NCBI GenBank assembly: GCA_020633515.1
Contig: JACKDM010000009.1
Location: 1-64,000 of the forward strand
Source: Myxococcales bacterium
Lineage (GTDB): Bacteria; Myxococcota; Bradymonadia; UBA7976; UBA1532
DNA length: 64,000 bases
Direction of reading: 5' to 3'
Below, piece after piece: positions 24,955 through 39,421 of the stretch (its first letter is position 1; each line of letters begins with the position of its first letter). The notes beneath the pieces were generated by a model. It did not search any database. It had not been told where the DNA came from and saw only the letters and a list, made by a program, of their open reading frames with translations. The position numbers and the translations under genes are program-made.

Positions 24955-26421
24955 ATGCTCACCCAGATCGTCATCTTCGGGGCTTCGGGCGACCTCACCG
25001 CGCGCAAGCTCATCCCCGCCCTCTCCGCCAACGCCCGTCAGGGTGCCTTCCCCGGCCGGGTGCAGGTGCTCGGCGTCGCTCGCAGCCCCAAGTCGGACGC
25101 GGCGTGGCGCGACGAGCTCCAAGGCTGGCTCGACCCCGAGGATCGCGGCGCCTGGCCCGAGTTCGCGCCGGCGGTCGGCTACCTGTCATGCGACGTGCTC
25201 GCCCCGGGCGGCGTCACGGCGCTCCGCGAGCGGCTCGACGCGCTCGCCGCCGCGGCCGACACCCGGCCCGACGAGGCCCGCCGCCTCTTCTACCTCGCGC
25301 TCGCGCCCGACCTCTTCGCGCCCGTCGTCGACGCGCTCGCCGCCGAAGGTCTGGTGCAATCACCCCTCGGCGACCCGCGCCGCCGCGTCGTCGTCGAGAA
25401 GCCCTTCGGCCGCGACCTCGACTCGGCCCGCGCGCTCAACGCCGCGCTGCGCCGCCACCTGCACGAGGAGCAGATCTTTCGCATCGATCACTACCTCGGC
25501 AAGGAGACGGTGCAGAACATCCTCTCGTTCCGCTTCCAGAATGCCATCTTCGAGCCGCTGTGGAACAACCGCCACGTCGAGTCGATCGAGATCTCGGTCT
25601 GCGAGAAGGTCGGCATGGAGGCCGGTCGCGGCGCCTACTACGACGCGGCGGGTGCCTTGCGCGACATGGTGCAGAACCATCTGTTGCAGGTGCTCGCGCT
25701 GATCGCGATGGAGCCACCGAACTCGATGGATCCCGACGCGGTGCGATCGGAGAAGGTCAAGGTCCTCGATGCCTTGAGCCCGATGTCACCCGATCGGGTC
25801 GCGCGCGACGTGGTGCGGGCGCAGTACGCGGGCTATCACACCGAGAAGGGCGTGCCGCCGGCGTCGGAGACGGAGACCTATGTCGCGATCCGCGCCGCGA
25901 TCCACAACTGGCGGTGGAACGGCGTGCCGTTCCTGCTGCGCACCGGCAAGCGCCTCGAAGATCGCTACACCCAGGTGGTCCTGCGCTTTCGCACCCCGCC
26001 GGTCGATCTGTTGCAGGGTCCCCTCCCCGATGGCACCTGCCCGCTGCGGCCCAATGCCTTGACGCTGCTCATCCAGCCGCGCGAAGGGATCCGCCTCGGC
26101 TTCCTCGTCAAGCAGCCGGGCGCGGGCGTGGTGATGCGACCGGCCGAGCTCGGCTTCGACTACGCCGATCTCGGCGCGAGCACGGTGCCGGCCTATCAGC
26201 GGCTGTTGCTCGATGCCATCAAGGGCAACCCGACGCTGTTCATCCGCGGCGACGAGACCGAGGCGGCGTGGCGCTTCGTCGATGCCATCCGCGCGGGCTG
26301 GCAGCACCCCGAGGCGCCGCCGCCGGCGCGTTATGCGCCGCGCAGCCGCGGGCCCGACGAGGCCGACGGGCTGTTCCGTGGCTGTGAAGGCATCTGGAGC
26401 GGACCGGAGGCACACCGATGA
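24955..26421 (+). CDS. zwf: Glucose-6-phosphate 1-dehydrogenase
   Basis: 488 residues, normal length. The NADP-binding loop is GASGDLTARKL (9-19), the EKPFGRDL motif follows at about 150, and the substrate site RIDHYLGKE contains D178, H179 and K183. It oxidises glucose 6-phosphate to 6-phosphogluconolactone, the first step of the oxidative pentose-phosphate pathway, and makes NADPH. The ATG at 24955 has GGGAGC upstream; the frame is open far upstream but only with low-complexity sequence opposite the poly(GE) gene. The stop overlaps the start of the pgl-gnd fusion by four bases (ATGA), so the whole oxidative branch is encoded in two coupled ORFs. It is divergent from the poly(GE) lipoprotein. 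Confidence 0.97.
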   Translation: MLTQIVIFGASGDLTARKLIPALSANARQGAFPGRVQVLGVARSPKSDAAWRDELQGWLDPEDRGAWPEFAPAVGYLSCDVLAPGGVTALRERLDALAAAADTRPDEARRLFYLALAPDLFAPVVDALAAEGLVQSPLGDPRRRVVVEKPFGRDLDSARALNAALRRHLHEEQIFRIDHYLGKETVQNILSFRFQNAIFEPLWNNRHVESIEISVCEKVGMEAGRGAYYDAAGALRDMVQNHLLQVLALIAMEPPNSMDPDAVRSEKVKVLDALSPMSPDRVARDVVRAQYAGYHTEKGVPPASETETYVAIRAAIHNWRWNGVPFLLRTGKRLEDRYTQVVLRFRTPPVDLLQGPLPDGTCPLRPNALTLLIQPREGIRLGFLVKQPGAGVVMRPAELGFDYADLGASTVPAYQRLLLDAIKGNPTLFIRGDETEAAWRFVDAIRAGWQHPEAPPPARYAPRSRGPDEADGLFRGCEGIWSGPEAHR

Positions 26422-28592
26422 AACAACCGCAGGTCAACGTCTCGGGCGCGCCGCATGCCTTCTGCGCGGCGTGGGTGGTCAAGCGCGTCACCGAGGTGAT
26501 CGCGGCCCGCGGCCACTGCCGCCTCGCGATCTCGGGGGGCAAGACACCGGGGCCGATGTTCGAGCTGCTCGGCACGCTGATGCCGGCGCACCTCTATGGC
26601 AAGCTCGCGATCACCTGGATCGACGAGCGATGGCTGCCGCTCGACCATCAAGACAGCAACTACGACCTCGCGCAGCGCCGCTGGCTCGCGACCGCGCCGG
26701 CCGTCGAGACGATGCCGCTCTACCGCGGCCGCGGGCTGCACGAGGACGCCGAGGTGCTCGGCGAGCGCTTCGACATGCGCTTCGGCGGGCTCGACGTCGC
26801 CGTGCTCGGGGTGGGACCCGACGGCCACGTCGCGAGCCTCTTCCCCGGGCACCCGAAGCTCGATGACATCGGGCCGGTGATCGCGATCGAAGACGCGCCC
26901 AAGCCACCGCCGGAGCGGCTGACGCTGTCGCGGGCGGTGATCGAGGGCGCCACCCACCTCGCGCTGCTCGTCACCGGCGCCGATCGCGCCGACGCGGTGG
27001 GCCGCGCCTTCGCCGGCGACGCCGATCTGCCGCTCGGCCGCCTCGCGCCGCAGGGGGAGTGGGTGTGGTTCTGCGACCGCGCCGCCGCGGCCGACATCCC
27101 TCCCGGCGCCGCGGACGACGCGGACGACGCGGACGAGACGGAGGGAGCTGGCATGGCACCGAAGCGCGCGCTGAGCGCCACGGCCGAGATCGGGGTGATC
27201 GGGCTCGGGGTGATGGGGGCGAGCCTCGCCCGCAACTTCCGCTCGCGGGGGCGGCGGGTCGCCGTCTACAACCGCAACCCCGAGGTCACCGATGCCTTCT
27301 TCGCCGCGCACGACGACGGCGGCTACGTGCGCTGCGACGACTATGCGGCGCTGCGGGCGGCGTTCGGCACCGGCCCGGCGCGGATCGTCTCGATGGTCAC
27401 CGCGGGGGCGGCGACCGACGCGGTGATCGACGCGATCGAGCCGCACCTGCGGGCGGGTGATGTCTTCGTCGACGGCGGCAACGCGCACTTCCAAGACACC
27501 GAGCGCCGGCTGGAGCGCGCGCGCAAGGCGGGCTGGCGCTTCGTCGGCATGGGCGTCAGCGGCGGCGAGCGCGGCGCGCTCGAGGGGCCGTCGATGATGC
27601 CGGGCGGCGACCCCGACGCGTGGCCGATCGTCGAGCCGCTGATGGTCGAGGCGGCCGCCGTCGCCGACACCGGCCCGTGCGTGACGTGGTGCGGCCGCGG
27701 CGGCGCGGGTCACTTCGTCAAGATGGTGCACAATGGCATCGAGTACGGTGACATGCAGCTCATCGCCGAGATCCATGGCTTGATGGGTGCCTTGGCATGG
27801 TCACCGGCGAAGATGCGCGAGGTCTTCACCGCCTGGAACCGCGGGCCGCTCAAGTCGTTCCTCGTCGAGATCACCGCCGGCATCGTGGGCGCGAAGGATG
27901 CCATTCGCGGCGGGGCGCTGGTCGATGCCATCCTCGACGTCGCCGAGCAGAAGGGCACCGGGCGGTGGACGGCGGTGGCGGCGACCGAGCTCGGGGTGCC
28001 GATCCCGACGATCACCGCCGCGGTCGACGCGCGCGCGATGTCGGCGCGCAAGGCGCTGCGGGTCGAGGCCGAGGGGGCGGGGCTCTCGGGCCTGGGCGCG
28101 GCGAGGCTCGCGCCGCTCGCCGCCGAGACGCTCGAAGCGGCGCTCTACGCGGCGAAGCTGATGAGCTATACCCAAGGCTTCGCGCTGCTCGCCGAGGCGT
28201 CGCGCGAGCGCGGTTATGGCATCGATCTCAAGAGCGTCGCCCGCATCTGGAAGGCCGGCTGCATCATCCGCGCGGTCTTCCTCGATCGGGTCTACGATGC
28301 CTTCGCCCGCCGCCCCGACCTGCCGCTGTTGTTCCTCGCCGATGACTTCGCCGCCGAGCTCGGCCCGCGGATCGGCGCGCTGCGGGCGGTCGTCGGCGCC
28401 GCCGCCGCCGCCGGCCAGCCGGTGCCGGCGCTCGCGGCGTCGCTCGGCTACTTCGACACGATGACCCGCGCCCGCGGCACGGCGGCGCTCATCCAGGCGC
28501 AGCGCGACTGGTTCGGCGCGCACACCTACCGGCGGGTCGACGCGCCGGGCGAGGCGGTGCACACCGAGTGGGAAGGGATCGATCAGCTCTGA
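26418..28592 (+). CDS. pgl-gnd: 6-phosphogluconolactonase / 6-phosphogluconate dehydrogenase fusion
   Basis: One uninterrupted 724-residue frame. Residues 1-230 are a DevB-type 6-phosphogluconolactonase (LAISGGKTPGPMFELL, and GVGPDGHVASLFPGH as signature). Residues about 246-724 are a complete 6-phosphogluconate dehydrogenase: IGLGVMGASLA for NADP, GGNAHFQDTERR, GVSGGERGALEGPSMMPGG and VKMVHNGIEYGDMQ. They are joined by an acidic linker encoded by a 9-bp repeat (27111-27137). No stop codon separates them. However an ATG at 27153, preceded by GAGGGAG, would start a normal-length 479-residue dehydrogenase, so free dehydrogenase may also be made. The pair catalyses the second and third steps of the oxidative pentose-phosphate pathway, yielding NADPH and ribulose 5-phosphate, in the cytoplasm. 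Coupled to zwf by an ATGA overlap. Confidence 0.93.
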   Translation: MKQPQVNVSGAPHAFCAAWVVKRVTEVIAARGHCRLAISGGKTPGPMFELLGTLMPAHLYGKLAITWIDERWLPLDHQDSNYDLAQRRWLATAPAVETMPLYRGRGLHEDAEVLGERFDMRFGGLDVAVLGVGPDGHVASLFPGHPKLDDIGPVIAIEDAPKPPPERLTLSRAVIEGATHLALLVTGADRADAVGRAFAGDADLPLGRLAPQGEWVWFCDRAAAADIPPGAADDADDADETEGAGMAPKRALSATAEIGVIGLGVMGASLARNFRSRGRRVAVYNRNPEVTDAFFAAHDDGGYVRCDDYAALRAAFGTGPARIVSMVTAGAATDAVIDAIEPHLRAGDVFVDGGNAHFQDTERRLERARKAGWRFVGMGVSGGERGALEGPSMMPGGDPDAWPIVEPLMVEAAAVADTGPCVTWCGRGGAGHFVKMVHNGIEYGDMQLIAEIHGLMGALAWSPAKMREVFTAWNRGPLKSFLVEITAGIVGAKDAIRGGALVDAILDVAEQKGTGRWTAVAATELGVPIPTITAAVDARAMSARKALRVEAEGAGLSGLGAARLAPLAAETLEAALYAAKLMSYTQGFALLAEASRERGYGIDLKSVARIWKAGCIIRAVFLDRVYDAFARRPDLPLLFLADDFAAELGPRIGALRAVVGAAAAAGQPVPALAASLGYFDTMTRARGTAALIQAQRDWFGAHTYRRVDAPGEAVHTEWEGIDQL
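27141..27155 (+). promoter_or_regulatory. Internal ribosome binding site and ATG for free dehydrogenase
   Basis: GAGGGAG (27141-27147) precedes an in-frame ATG at 27153-27155 with optimal spacing. It lies in the linker of the lactonase-dehydrogenase fusion and would start a standard-length 6-phosphogluconate dehydrogenase. Confidence 0.6.
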
Positions 28593-28621
28593 TGTTTGCC
28601 CGGCGGCTCGACGGCGCGGGG

Positions 28622-28810
28622 GCTGAGGACCCGGCGACAGACAAGTCGAGTCACCGAGGGCGCGAGATCGCCCGCTGGGGGCGAGCGCGCCCACAGCTCA
28701 CGAGGAAGGCGCACCACGAGGTGCGGCGACGATGTGGGCGAGGACGTCAGCCGCCCCCAGTGGGCGAGATCGCGTCCGAATGCCGACTTGTCTGTCGCCG
28801 GGTCCTCAGC
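28622..28810. mobile_element. MITE-like element with perfect 27-bp terminal inverted repeats
   Basis: Bases 28622-28648 and 28784-28810 are exact reverse complements over 27 bases (outer end GCTGAGGACCCGGCGACAGA). Inside, a second imperfect inverted pair (around 28663-28683 and 28751-28773) extends the symmetry. The element is 189 bases long and encodes no transposase, as expected of a miniature inverted-repeat element. No clear target-site duplication is seen. It lies after the pgl-gnd stop and its right end encodes the C-terminus of the small membrane protein on the minus strand. Confidence 0.65.
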
Positions 28811-28893
28811 ACGCCGAGGCACCAGCCGCCGAGCAGGGTGACGGCGGCGACGGACCAGGCGGTGAAGAAGGCGTAGGCGGTCATCTCCCACAT
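28747..28893 (-). CDS. Small membrane protein (48 aa) whose tail lies in the MITE-like element
   Basis: The ATG at 28893 follows GAGGAG by eight bases, a strong ribosome binding site. Residues 6-28 are hydrophobic (AYAFFTAWSVAAVTLLGGWC), a single membrane helix. After residue 28 the reading frame enters the inverted-repeat element, and the last 20 residues (RTRRQTSR...) are encoded by it. The protein resembles the short one-helix proteins that accompany membrane complexes, but no family can be named. The insertion may have replaced a natural C-terminus or stop. It is divergent from the LysR gene, which could regulate it. The good ribosome binding site argues that it is translated. Confidence 0.6.
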   Translation of the reverse strand: MWEMTAYAFFTAWSVAAVTLLGGWCLGVLRTRRQTSRHSDAISPTGGG

Positions 28894-29005
28894 GGGAATG
28901 GCTCCTCTTTGAGGATCGCTTGATGGGATCGTGTGGCTTCCATCGAGCCACGGCGCCCACGATACGCACCGGGTCGGATCGGGGGTAGAGCGCGGCCCAT
29001 CACGA

Positions 29006-29020
29006 GACTCGTTCCGAGTC
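29006..29020. promoter_or_regulatory. Palindromic candidate operator upstream of the LysR gene
   Basis: GACTCG-TTC-CGAGTC is a perfect 6-bp inverted repeat with a 3-base centre, 16 bases before the LysR start and in the region shared with the divergent small membrane protein gene. LysR regulators often bind such dyads to control their own and a divergent gene. It does not contain the classic T-N11-A box, so this is only a candidate. Confidence 0.35.
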
Positions 29021-29035
29021 GGAAGGAATCGCCCG

Positions 29036-29935
29036 ATGTTCGACGCGCTCCGCATCTTCGTCGCGGTCGCCGATCGCGGCAGCTTCGCGGCGGCGTCGCG
29101 CGCGCTCGCCGTGGTGCCGTCGACGATCAGCAAGCGGATCACCGCGCTCGAGGAGCACTTCGGCGCGCAGCTCGTGCGGCGCACGACGCGGCGGCTCGCG
29201 CTGACCGACGAGGGGGTGCTGGTGCTCGAAGCCGCGCGCGAGATCCTCGCCCGCCACGACGCGCTCGCGGCCGCGCTCGGCCAGCGGATCGACCAGCCGG
29301 CGGGCACGCTGCGGATCACGACGACGCCGTGGTTCGGCCAGCTCGTGCTCGCGCGGCTGTTGCCGGCGTTTCACCGGCAGTGGCCGGCGATCGACATCGA
29401 GCTGATCCTGACCGATCGGGCGGTGGATCTGGTGGCGGAGAAGATCGACCTCGCGATCCGCTTCGGCGATCTGCCCGACAGCGATCTGCGCTGCCGGCGG
29501 CTCGGCGCCAACATCTACCGGCTCTGCGCGAGCCCGGCCTACCTCGCCGAGCACGGCCGGCCGGCGCATCCGCGGGCGCTCGCGGGGCATGCCTGCCTGA
29601 CCGATCGCAGCTATCCGCCGCTGCGGACGTGGCGCTTGCAGTTCGAGGGCGAGGCGGTGGTGATCGAGCCGCGGGGGCCGCTGCAGACCGATGATCCGGT
29701 GGTGCGGCACGCGGCGACGCTCGGTGGCATGGGGATCGCGGCGCTGCCGGCGTATGTCATCCGCGAGGCGGTGACGCGGGGGGAGCTGGAGGTGCTGTTC
29801 GAGGAGAGCCCGCTGCGGATCGGTGGGATCTGGGCGCTGCACGCGGCGACCGGGCGGACGCCGGCGCGGGTGGCGGCGTTCCTCGACTTCGCGGTCGCGG
29901 CGTTCGCGGCGGCGGAGATCGGGACGGGGGGGTGA
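29036..29935 (+). CDS. LysR-family transcriptional regulator
   Basis: 299 residues. Residues 1-60 are the LysR winged helix-turn-helix (MFDALRIFVAVADRGSF, VVPSTISKRITALEEHFG, LVRRTTRRLALTDEG); the remainder is the periplasmic-binding-like effector domain (LRITTTPWFGQLVLARLLP, DLVAEKIDLAIRFGDLPDS). The effector domain motif IDLAIRFG is typical of the branch that controls divergent oxidoreductase or transporter genes. The ATG at 29036 follows GGAAGGA. The divergent neighbour is the small membrane protein at 28747-28893; the downstream methyltransferase is convergent, only three bases away. Effector and targets are unknown. Confidence 0.94.
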   Translation: MFDALRIFVAVADRGSFAAASRALAVVPSTISKRITALEEHFGAQLVRRTTRRLALTDEGVLVLEAAREILARHDALAAALGQRIDQPAGTLRITTTPWFGQLVLARLLPAFHRQWPAIDIELILTDRAVDLVAEKIDLAIRFGDLPDSDLRCRRLGANIYRLCASPAYLAEHGRPAHPRALAGHACLTDRSYPPLRTWRLQFEGEAVVIEPRGPLQTDDPVVRHAATLGGMGIAALPAYVIREAVTRGELEVLFEESPLRIGGIWALHAATGRTPARVAAFLDFAVAAFAAAEIGTGG

Positions 29936-29938
29936 GGC

Positions 29939-30673
29939 TCAGCCGGGCTTGCGGGCGGTGACGATGGTGGCGTGGGGGTTTTGGAGGTAGTAGTCCCAGT
30001 GTTCCTTGCCGCTCTTGTCGATGCCGGCCTGGGAGACGTGGAATGGGATCCATTCGATGTCGGTGAGGCCGGCGGCCTTCATGGCTTGTTCGTACTGGCT
30101 GCGGCTCCAGCAGTTGGCGTGCAATGCCATGTAGGGTGGCGTCTGGAGCTGGAGGATGACTTCGTCGACGGTGTCATGCTTCTCGACGCGGCCGGTGAAG
30201 CCATACTGGTCGTAGGCGAGCTTGCTGCGGTCGAGGTCGGGGTTGAGGATGGCGCTGACGAAGCGGCCGCCGGGGCGGATGTGGGCGGCGATGCGGTCGC
30301 AGACCTTGGCGATGTGGGCCTCGGTCGGGGAGTAGTGGAGCAGGTAGACGGCGGCGACGAGGTCGAAGGTGCCGAGGTCGGGGAGCTCGGCGACGTCGCT
30401 GTGGTGGTACTCGATGCCGAGGGGGCGGGCGGCTTCGGCGGCGCGGGCGTATTCGAGCATCTCGTTGCTGATGTCGACGCCGACGACCTTCTTGGCGCCG
30501 GCTTCGGCGAACATGCGGCTGTAGGCGCCGGTGCCGCAGGCGAGGTCGAGCACGGTCTGGCCGCGGAGGTCGCCGAGCGCGGCGAGGAGCGAGGGCAGCT
30601 CGAGGTAGTAGCGGATGCTGATGGCCTCGATCTCCGGGTACTTGTCGGCGATGGCGTCGTAGTCGGTGACCAT
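29939..30673 (-). CDS. Class I SAM-dependent methyltransferase
   Basis: 244 residues. Motif I is VLDLACGTG (41-49), followed by VVGVDISNEMLEYA for the adenosine-binding acidic loop, SDVAELPDLGTFDLVAAVYL (motifs II/III) and IRPGGRFVSAILNP. The fold is the Methyltransf_25/31 type used for small molecules such as fatty acids, quinones or natural products. The N-terminal MVTDYDAIADKYPEIE is common among methyltransferases of actinobacterial and myxobacterial secondary metabolism. No biosynthetic partner is next to it. ATG at 30673 with GAGGA upstream. It faces away from the trifunctional kinase gene and converges on the LysR gene. Confidence 0.92.
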   Translation of the reverse strand: MVTDYDAIADKYPEIEAISIRYYLELPSLLAALGDLRGQTVLDLACGTGAYSRMFAEAGAKKVVGVDISNEMLEYARAAEAARPLGIEYHHSDVAELPDLGTFDLVAAVYLLHYSPTEAHIAKVCDRIAAHIRPGGRFVSAILNPDLDRSKLAYDQYGFTGRVEKHDTVDEVILQLQTPPYMALHANCWSRSQYEQAMKAAGLTDIEWIPFHVSQAGIDKSGKEHWDYYLQNPHATIVTARKPG

Positions 30674-30857
30674 GGGTCCTCGTGGGGCTGGTTTGCGCGC
30701 CCCCCGATCCGCTCGGGGTGGGGCGAGTCTGGCGCCGGGCGACGCGGGCGGTCAAGGGGGGTGGATTGATTCGACGCGGGTGGAATGTGTGGCTTGCCCT
30801 TCGCGGCCATGCGGGTTGATACTCACGGGCGCACCGTAGAGAGAAGGTTCTGGAACG

Positions 30858-36725
<5,868 letters not shown>

Positions 36726-36731
36726 GGCGCG

Positions 36732-39236
36732 CTATTCGTCGTGGCGGGTGGTGACGACGAGCAGCCAGTTGTCGTGCTGGGCGAGGAAGGCATGGGTGAA
36801 GAGGCGGTCGCCGACGATCATCGGCGAGCGGCCGCGGTCGACGAGCGCCTCGCGCACGAAGCGGCCGATGGCGGGCTCGGTCTCTTCGATGTCTTCGAGG
36901 GTGGGCATCTGCGGGCGGCTGCGCCAGTCGCTGCCGCGGGTCTCGTCGGCGGTGTCGACGAGGACCTCGAGCGGGCCGCCGTCGGTCGAGCGGAGCAGCA
37001 GCGCGCGCATCTCGCCGCCGATGCCTTGCGCGAAGTCGAGCAGGATCCGCTGCGCGGTCGCGAGGGTGACCTCGACGCCGACGACCGCCATGGTCGTCTC
37101 GCCGGCGCGCACCCGGGCCATGCAGGGGATCAGCCGCAGCCCGGTGGTGGCGTCGGTGTAGGGCGAGCCCCAGCGCGGCGCGTCGTCGGGGGCGTCGGCG
37201 GCGAGGCGGTACCAGGGGCGGTTGGTCGGGTCGTAGTCGGGGCGGTCGCGGTAGCGGCCGGAGCCGGGGAAGCCGATGAGGAGGCCACTGCGGGTGCCGG
37301 CGAGCGACCACTTGAGGTCGGTGCCGAACGCGCGGTGCACCTGCCCGAAGCGGCGGCCGAGGCGGGCGAGGCGCTGCGCGTCCTGCTCGGCGGCGGCGAG
37401 GGCCTCGGCGCTCTGCACCCACTGCGCGCGCACGACGGTCGGGTGGGTGAGCGAGACGGGCTGATCGTAGCCTTCGAAGGTGCCGAGGTCGGGGGGCGCG
37501 GTCGCGGGTGAGTAGAAGTCCTCGTCGTAGTAGAAGCCTCCGCGTCCGGCGGGGGTCTGCTTGCGGGGCGCGAGGCGATCGAGCGGGGTGGTCAGCAGGT
37601 CGGAGGCCTCTTCGCGGTACTGCGCGGTCAGGCGCTCGACCTCGATGAGGAACTGCTCGATCATGCGCGCCCGCCCGCGCACCGCCGTCTGGAACATCAG
37701 CGCCTGCCCGGCGATGGCCTGCTCGCGGCGGGCGTCGGCCATGACGTAGCCCCAGGCGAGGCCGGCGGCGGCGAGCACGAGCAGCACGATGACGGCGGCC
37801 TTGAGCCACAGCGCGCTGCGCAGGCCGCCCTTGCGGCGGCGGCGCTCGGTGTAGATCGACAGCCCGAGCGCCTCGGCCTGCGCCCGGACCGCGCGGGTGA
37901 AGGTGTCGTCGGTGCCCGGCCCCGGCACGCCGTCGAGCGCGCGGACCTGCGCCTCGGCGAGCGTGAGGTCGCCCTGGTCGATCGCGATGCGGATCTGGAT
38001 GAGGAGCGCGTCGAGCAGCGCGGCGCGGGCGGCGCCGTTGTTGGGGTAGCGGCCGAGCGACTGCCGCAGCCGGCTGATGCACTCGGCGAGCGCGTCGTAG
38101 GCGACGACCGCCTCGCCGCGGTCGAGCCGCCGCAGCGACGCCTCGCCGGCGTGCCCGGCCTCGACGCCGCCGACGACGAGCCGCTCGGCGAGGCCGGTGA
38201 GGTCGAGCGCGGCCTCTTCGGCCTCGGTGATCGCGTCGGCGTGGATGAGGTAGGCCTCGAGGTCGGCCCGCATCACCGTGACGTTGCTGTACCGATCGGC
38301 CGGATCGGCGGCCATCGCCTTGAGCACGATGCGGCGGACGTGCGGGGTGACGTGCTTCGCGCCGGGGACCTGCGCGGGGTCCTCGACCTTGCCGGCGACC
38401 GCGGCGGCGATGATCTCGTGGGTGTTCTTGCCGTGGCGGGGCGGGCGGCCGGTGATGATCTCGAAGAGCACGCCGCCGAGCAGGTGCACGTCGGTCGCCT
38501 CGCTGAAGCGGCTCTTCTTGCCGGTGATCATCTCGGGCGCCATGTAGCGCGGGGTCCCGACGACCTTGATCTCGCTGCCGTCGAGCAGCTCGTCGCTGAG
38601 CTCGATCTCGGGGCCGAACGGCATCGCGAGGCCCCAGTCCATCACGTAGACCTCGCCGAAGTCGCCGACCATCACGTTGCTCGGCTTGAGGTCGCGGTGG
38701 AGGATGCCTTTGCTGTGCGCGTAGGCGACGGCGTCCATCACCTTGAGCAGGATGCGCAGGTGGTCCTGCCAGTCGAGCGACTCGGCGCGCAGCCGCACCT
38801 GGGTCTGCCGCTCGGGGTCGCGCAGCTCCTCGGGGTGGAGCAGGAAGCGCCAGGGGATGCCGTCGACCTTCTTCATCGTGAAGAAGAGCCGGCCGCGGTG
38901 ATCCTTGGCGAGCGCGTAGACGGGGACGACGTGGGGGTGGTCGAGCTGCGCGGTGACGACCGCCTCGTGGGCGAACTGGCGCAGCTCCTCGGCGAGGTCG
39001 GCGCCCTCCTCCTGGCTGGGGCGGAAGATCTTGAGCGCCACCTCGCGCTCGAGCGAGGTCTGGCGGGCGTCGAGCACGAGCGCCATGCCGCCCTTGCCGA
39101 GGCGGCCGATGATCTCGTAGTGCGGCGCGGGGGAGCCGGGGGCCTGCTCGCCGGCGTTGGCGATGCTCTCGACGGGGAGCTGACGGGCGCCGACGACCCG
39201 GTCGACGACGGCGAGGCGCCAGGCATGCTCGGTCAT
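36732..39236 (-). CDS. Transmembrane Ser/Thr protein kinase with extracytoplasmic dCache sensor
   Basis: 834 residues. The kinase domain (about 35-330) has GRLGKGGMALV, ALKIF for the ATP Lys, HRDLKPSNV with catalytic D182, and MDWGLA in place of the usual DFG. A helical region follows, then one membrane helix near 472-496 (LKAAVIVLLVLAAAGLAWGY). The rest is outside the cell: a double Cache domain with YDPTNRPWYRLA and WGSPYTDATTGLRLIPCMA, the signature of small-molecule sensing dCache_1 modules. It should sense an extracellular ligand such as an amino acid or amine and phosphorylate Ser/Thr targets inside. The ATG at 39236 lacks a clear ribosome binding site. Divergent from the kinase at 39422 and convergent, 6 bases apart, with the trifunctional kinase. 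Confidence 0.92.
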   Translation of the reverse strand: MTEHAWRLAVVDRVVGARQLPVESIANAGEQAPGSPAPHYEIIGRLGKGGMALVLDARQTSLEREVALKIFRPSQEEGADLAEELRQFAHEAVVTAQLDHPHVVPVYALAKDHRGRLFFTMKKVDGIPWRFLLHPEELRDPERQTQVRLRAESLDWQDHLRILLKVMDAVAYAHSKGILHRDLKPSNVMVGDFGEVYVMDWGLAMPFGPEIELSDELLDGSEIKVVGTPRYMAPEMITGKKSRFSEATDVHLLGGVLFEIITGRPPRHGKNTHEIIAAAVAGKVEDPAQVPGAKHVTPHVRRIVLKAMAADPADRYSNVTVMRADLEAYLIHADAITEAEEAALDLTGLAERLVVGGVEAGHAGEASLRRLDRGEAVVAYDALAECISRLRQSLGRYPNNGAARAALLDALLIQIRIAIDQGDLTLAEAQVRALDGVPGPGTDDTFTRAVRAQAEALGLSIYTERRRRKGGLRSALWLKAAVIVLLVLAAAGLAWGYVMADARREQAIAGQALMFQTAVRGRARMIEQFLIEVERLTAQYREEASDLLTTPLDRLAPRKQTPAGRGGFYYDEDFYSPATAPPDLGTFEGYDQPVSLTHPTVVRAQWVQSAEALAAAEQDAQRLARLGRRFGQVHRAFGTDLKWSLAGTRSGLLIGFPGSGRYRDRPDYDPTNRPWYRLAADAPDDAPRWGSPYTDATTGLRLIPCMARVRAGETTMAVVGVEVTLATAQRILLDFAQGIGGEMRALLLRSTDGGPLEVLVDTADETRGSDWRSRPQMPTLEDIEETEPAIGRFVREALVDRGRSPMIVGDRLFTHAFLAQHDNWLLVVTTRHDE

Positions 39237-39421
39237 GGTCGGTCGGTCGTCGATCGGCACGTCAGGACCCGCTCTGCATCGTCCGCGACGGCAATATGCC
39301 CGATCGAGCGGCCGTGAACCACCCCGGCGCATCGGCGCCCGCTCCCCTCCTGACAATCGAGCCTGCGGGCGGCGTTGACACCCGACGCCCGAGGGGCCAA
39401 CGTAGCGCGAGAGGTGCGACC

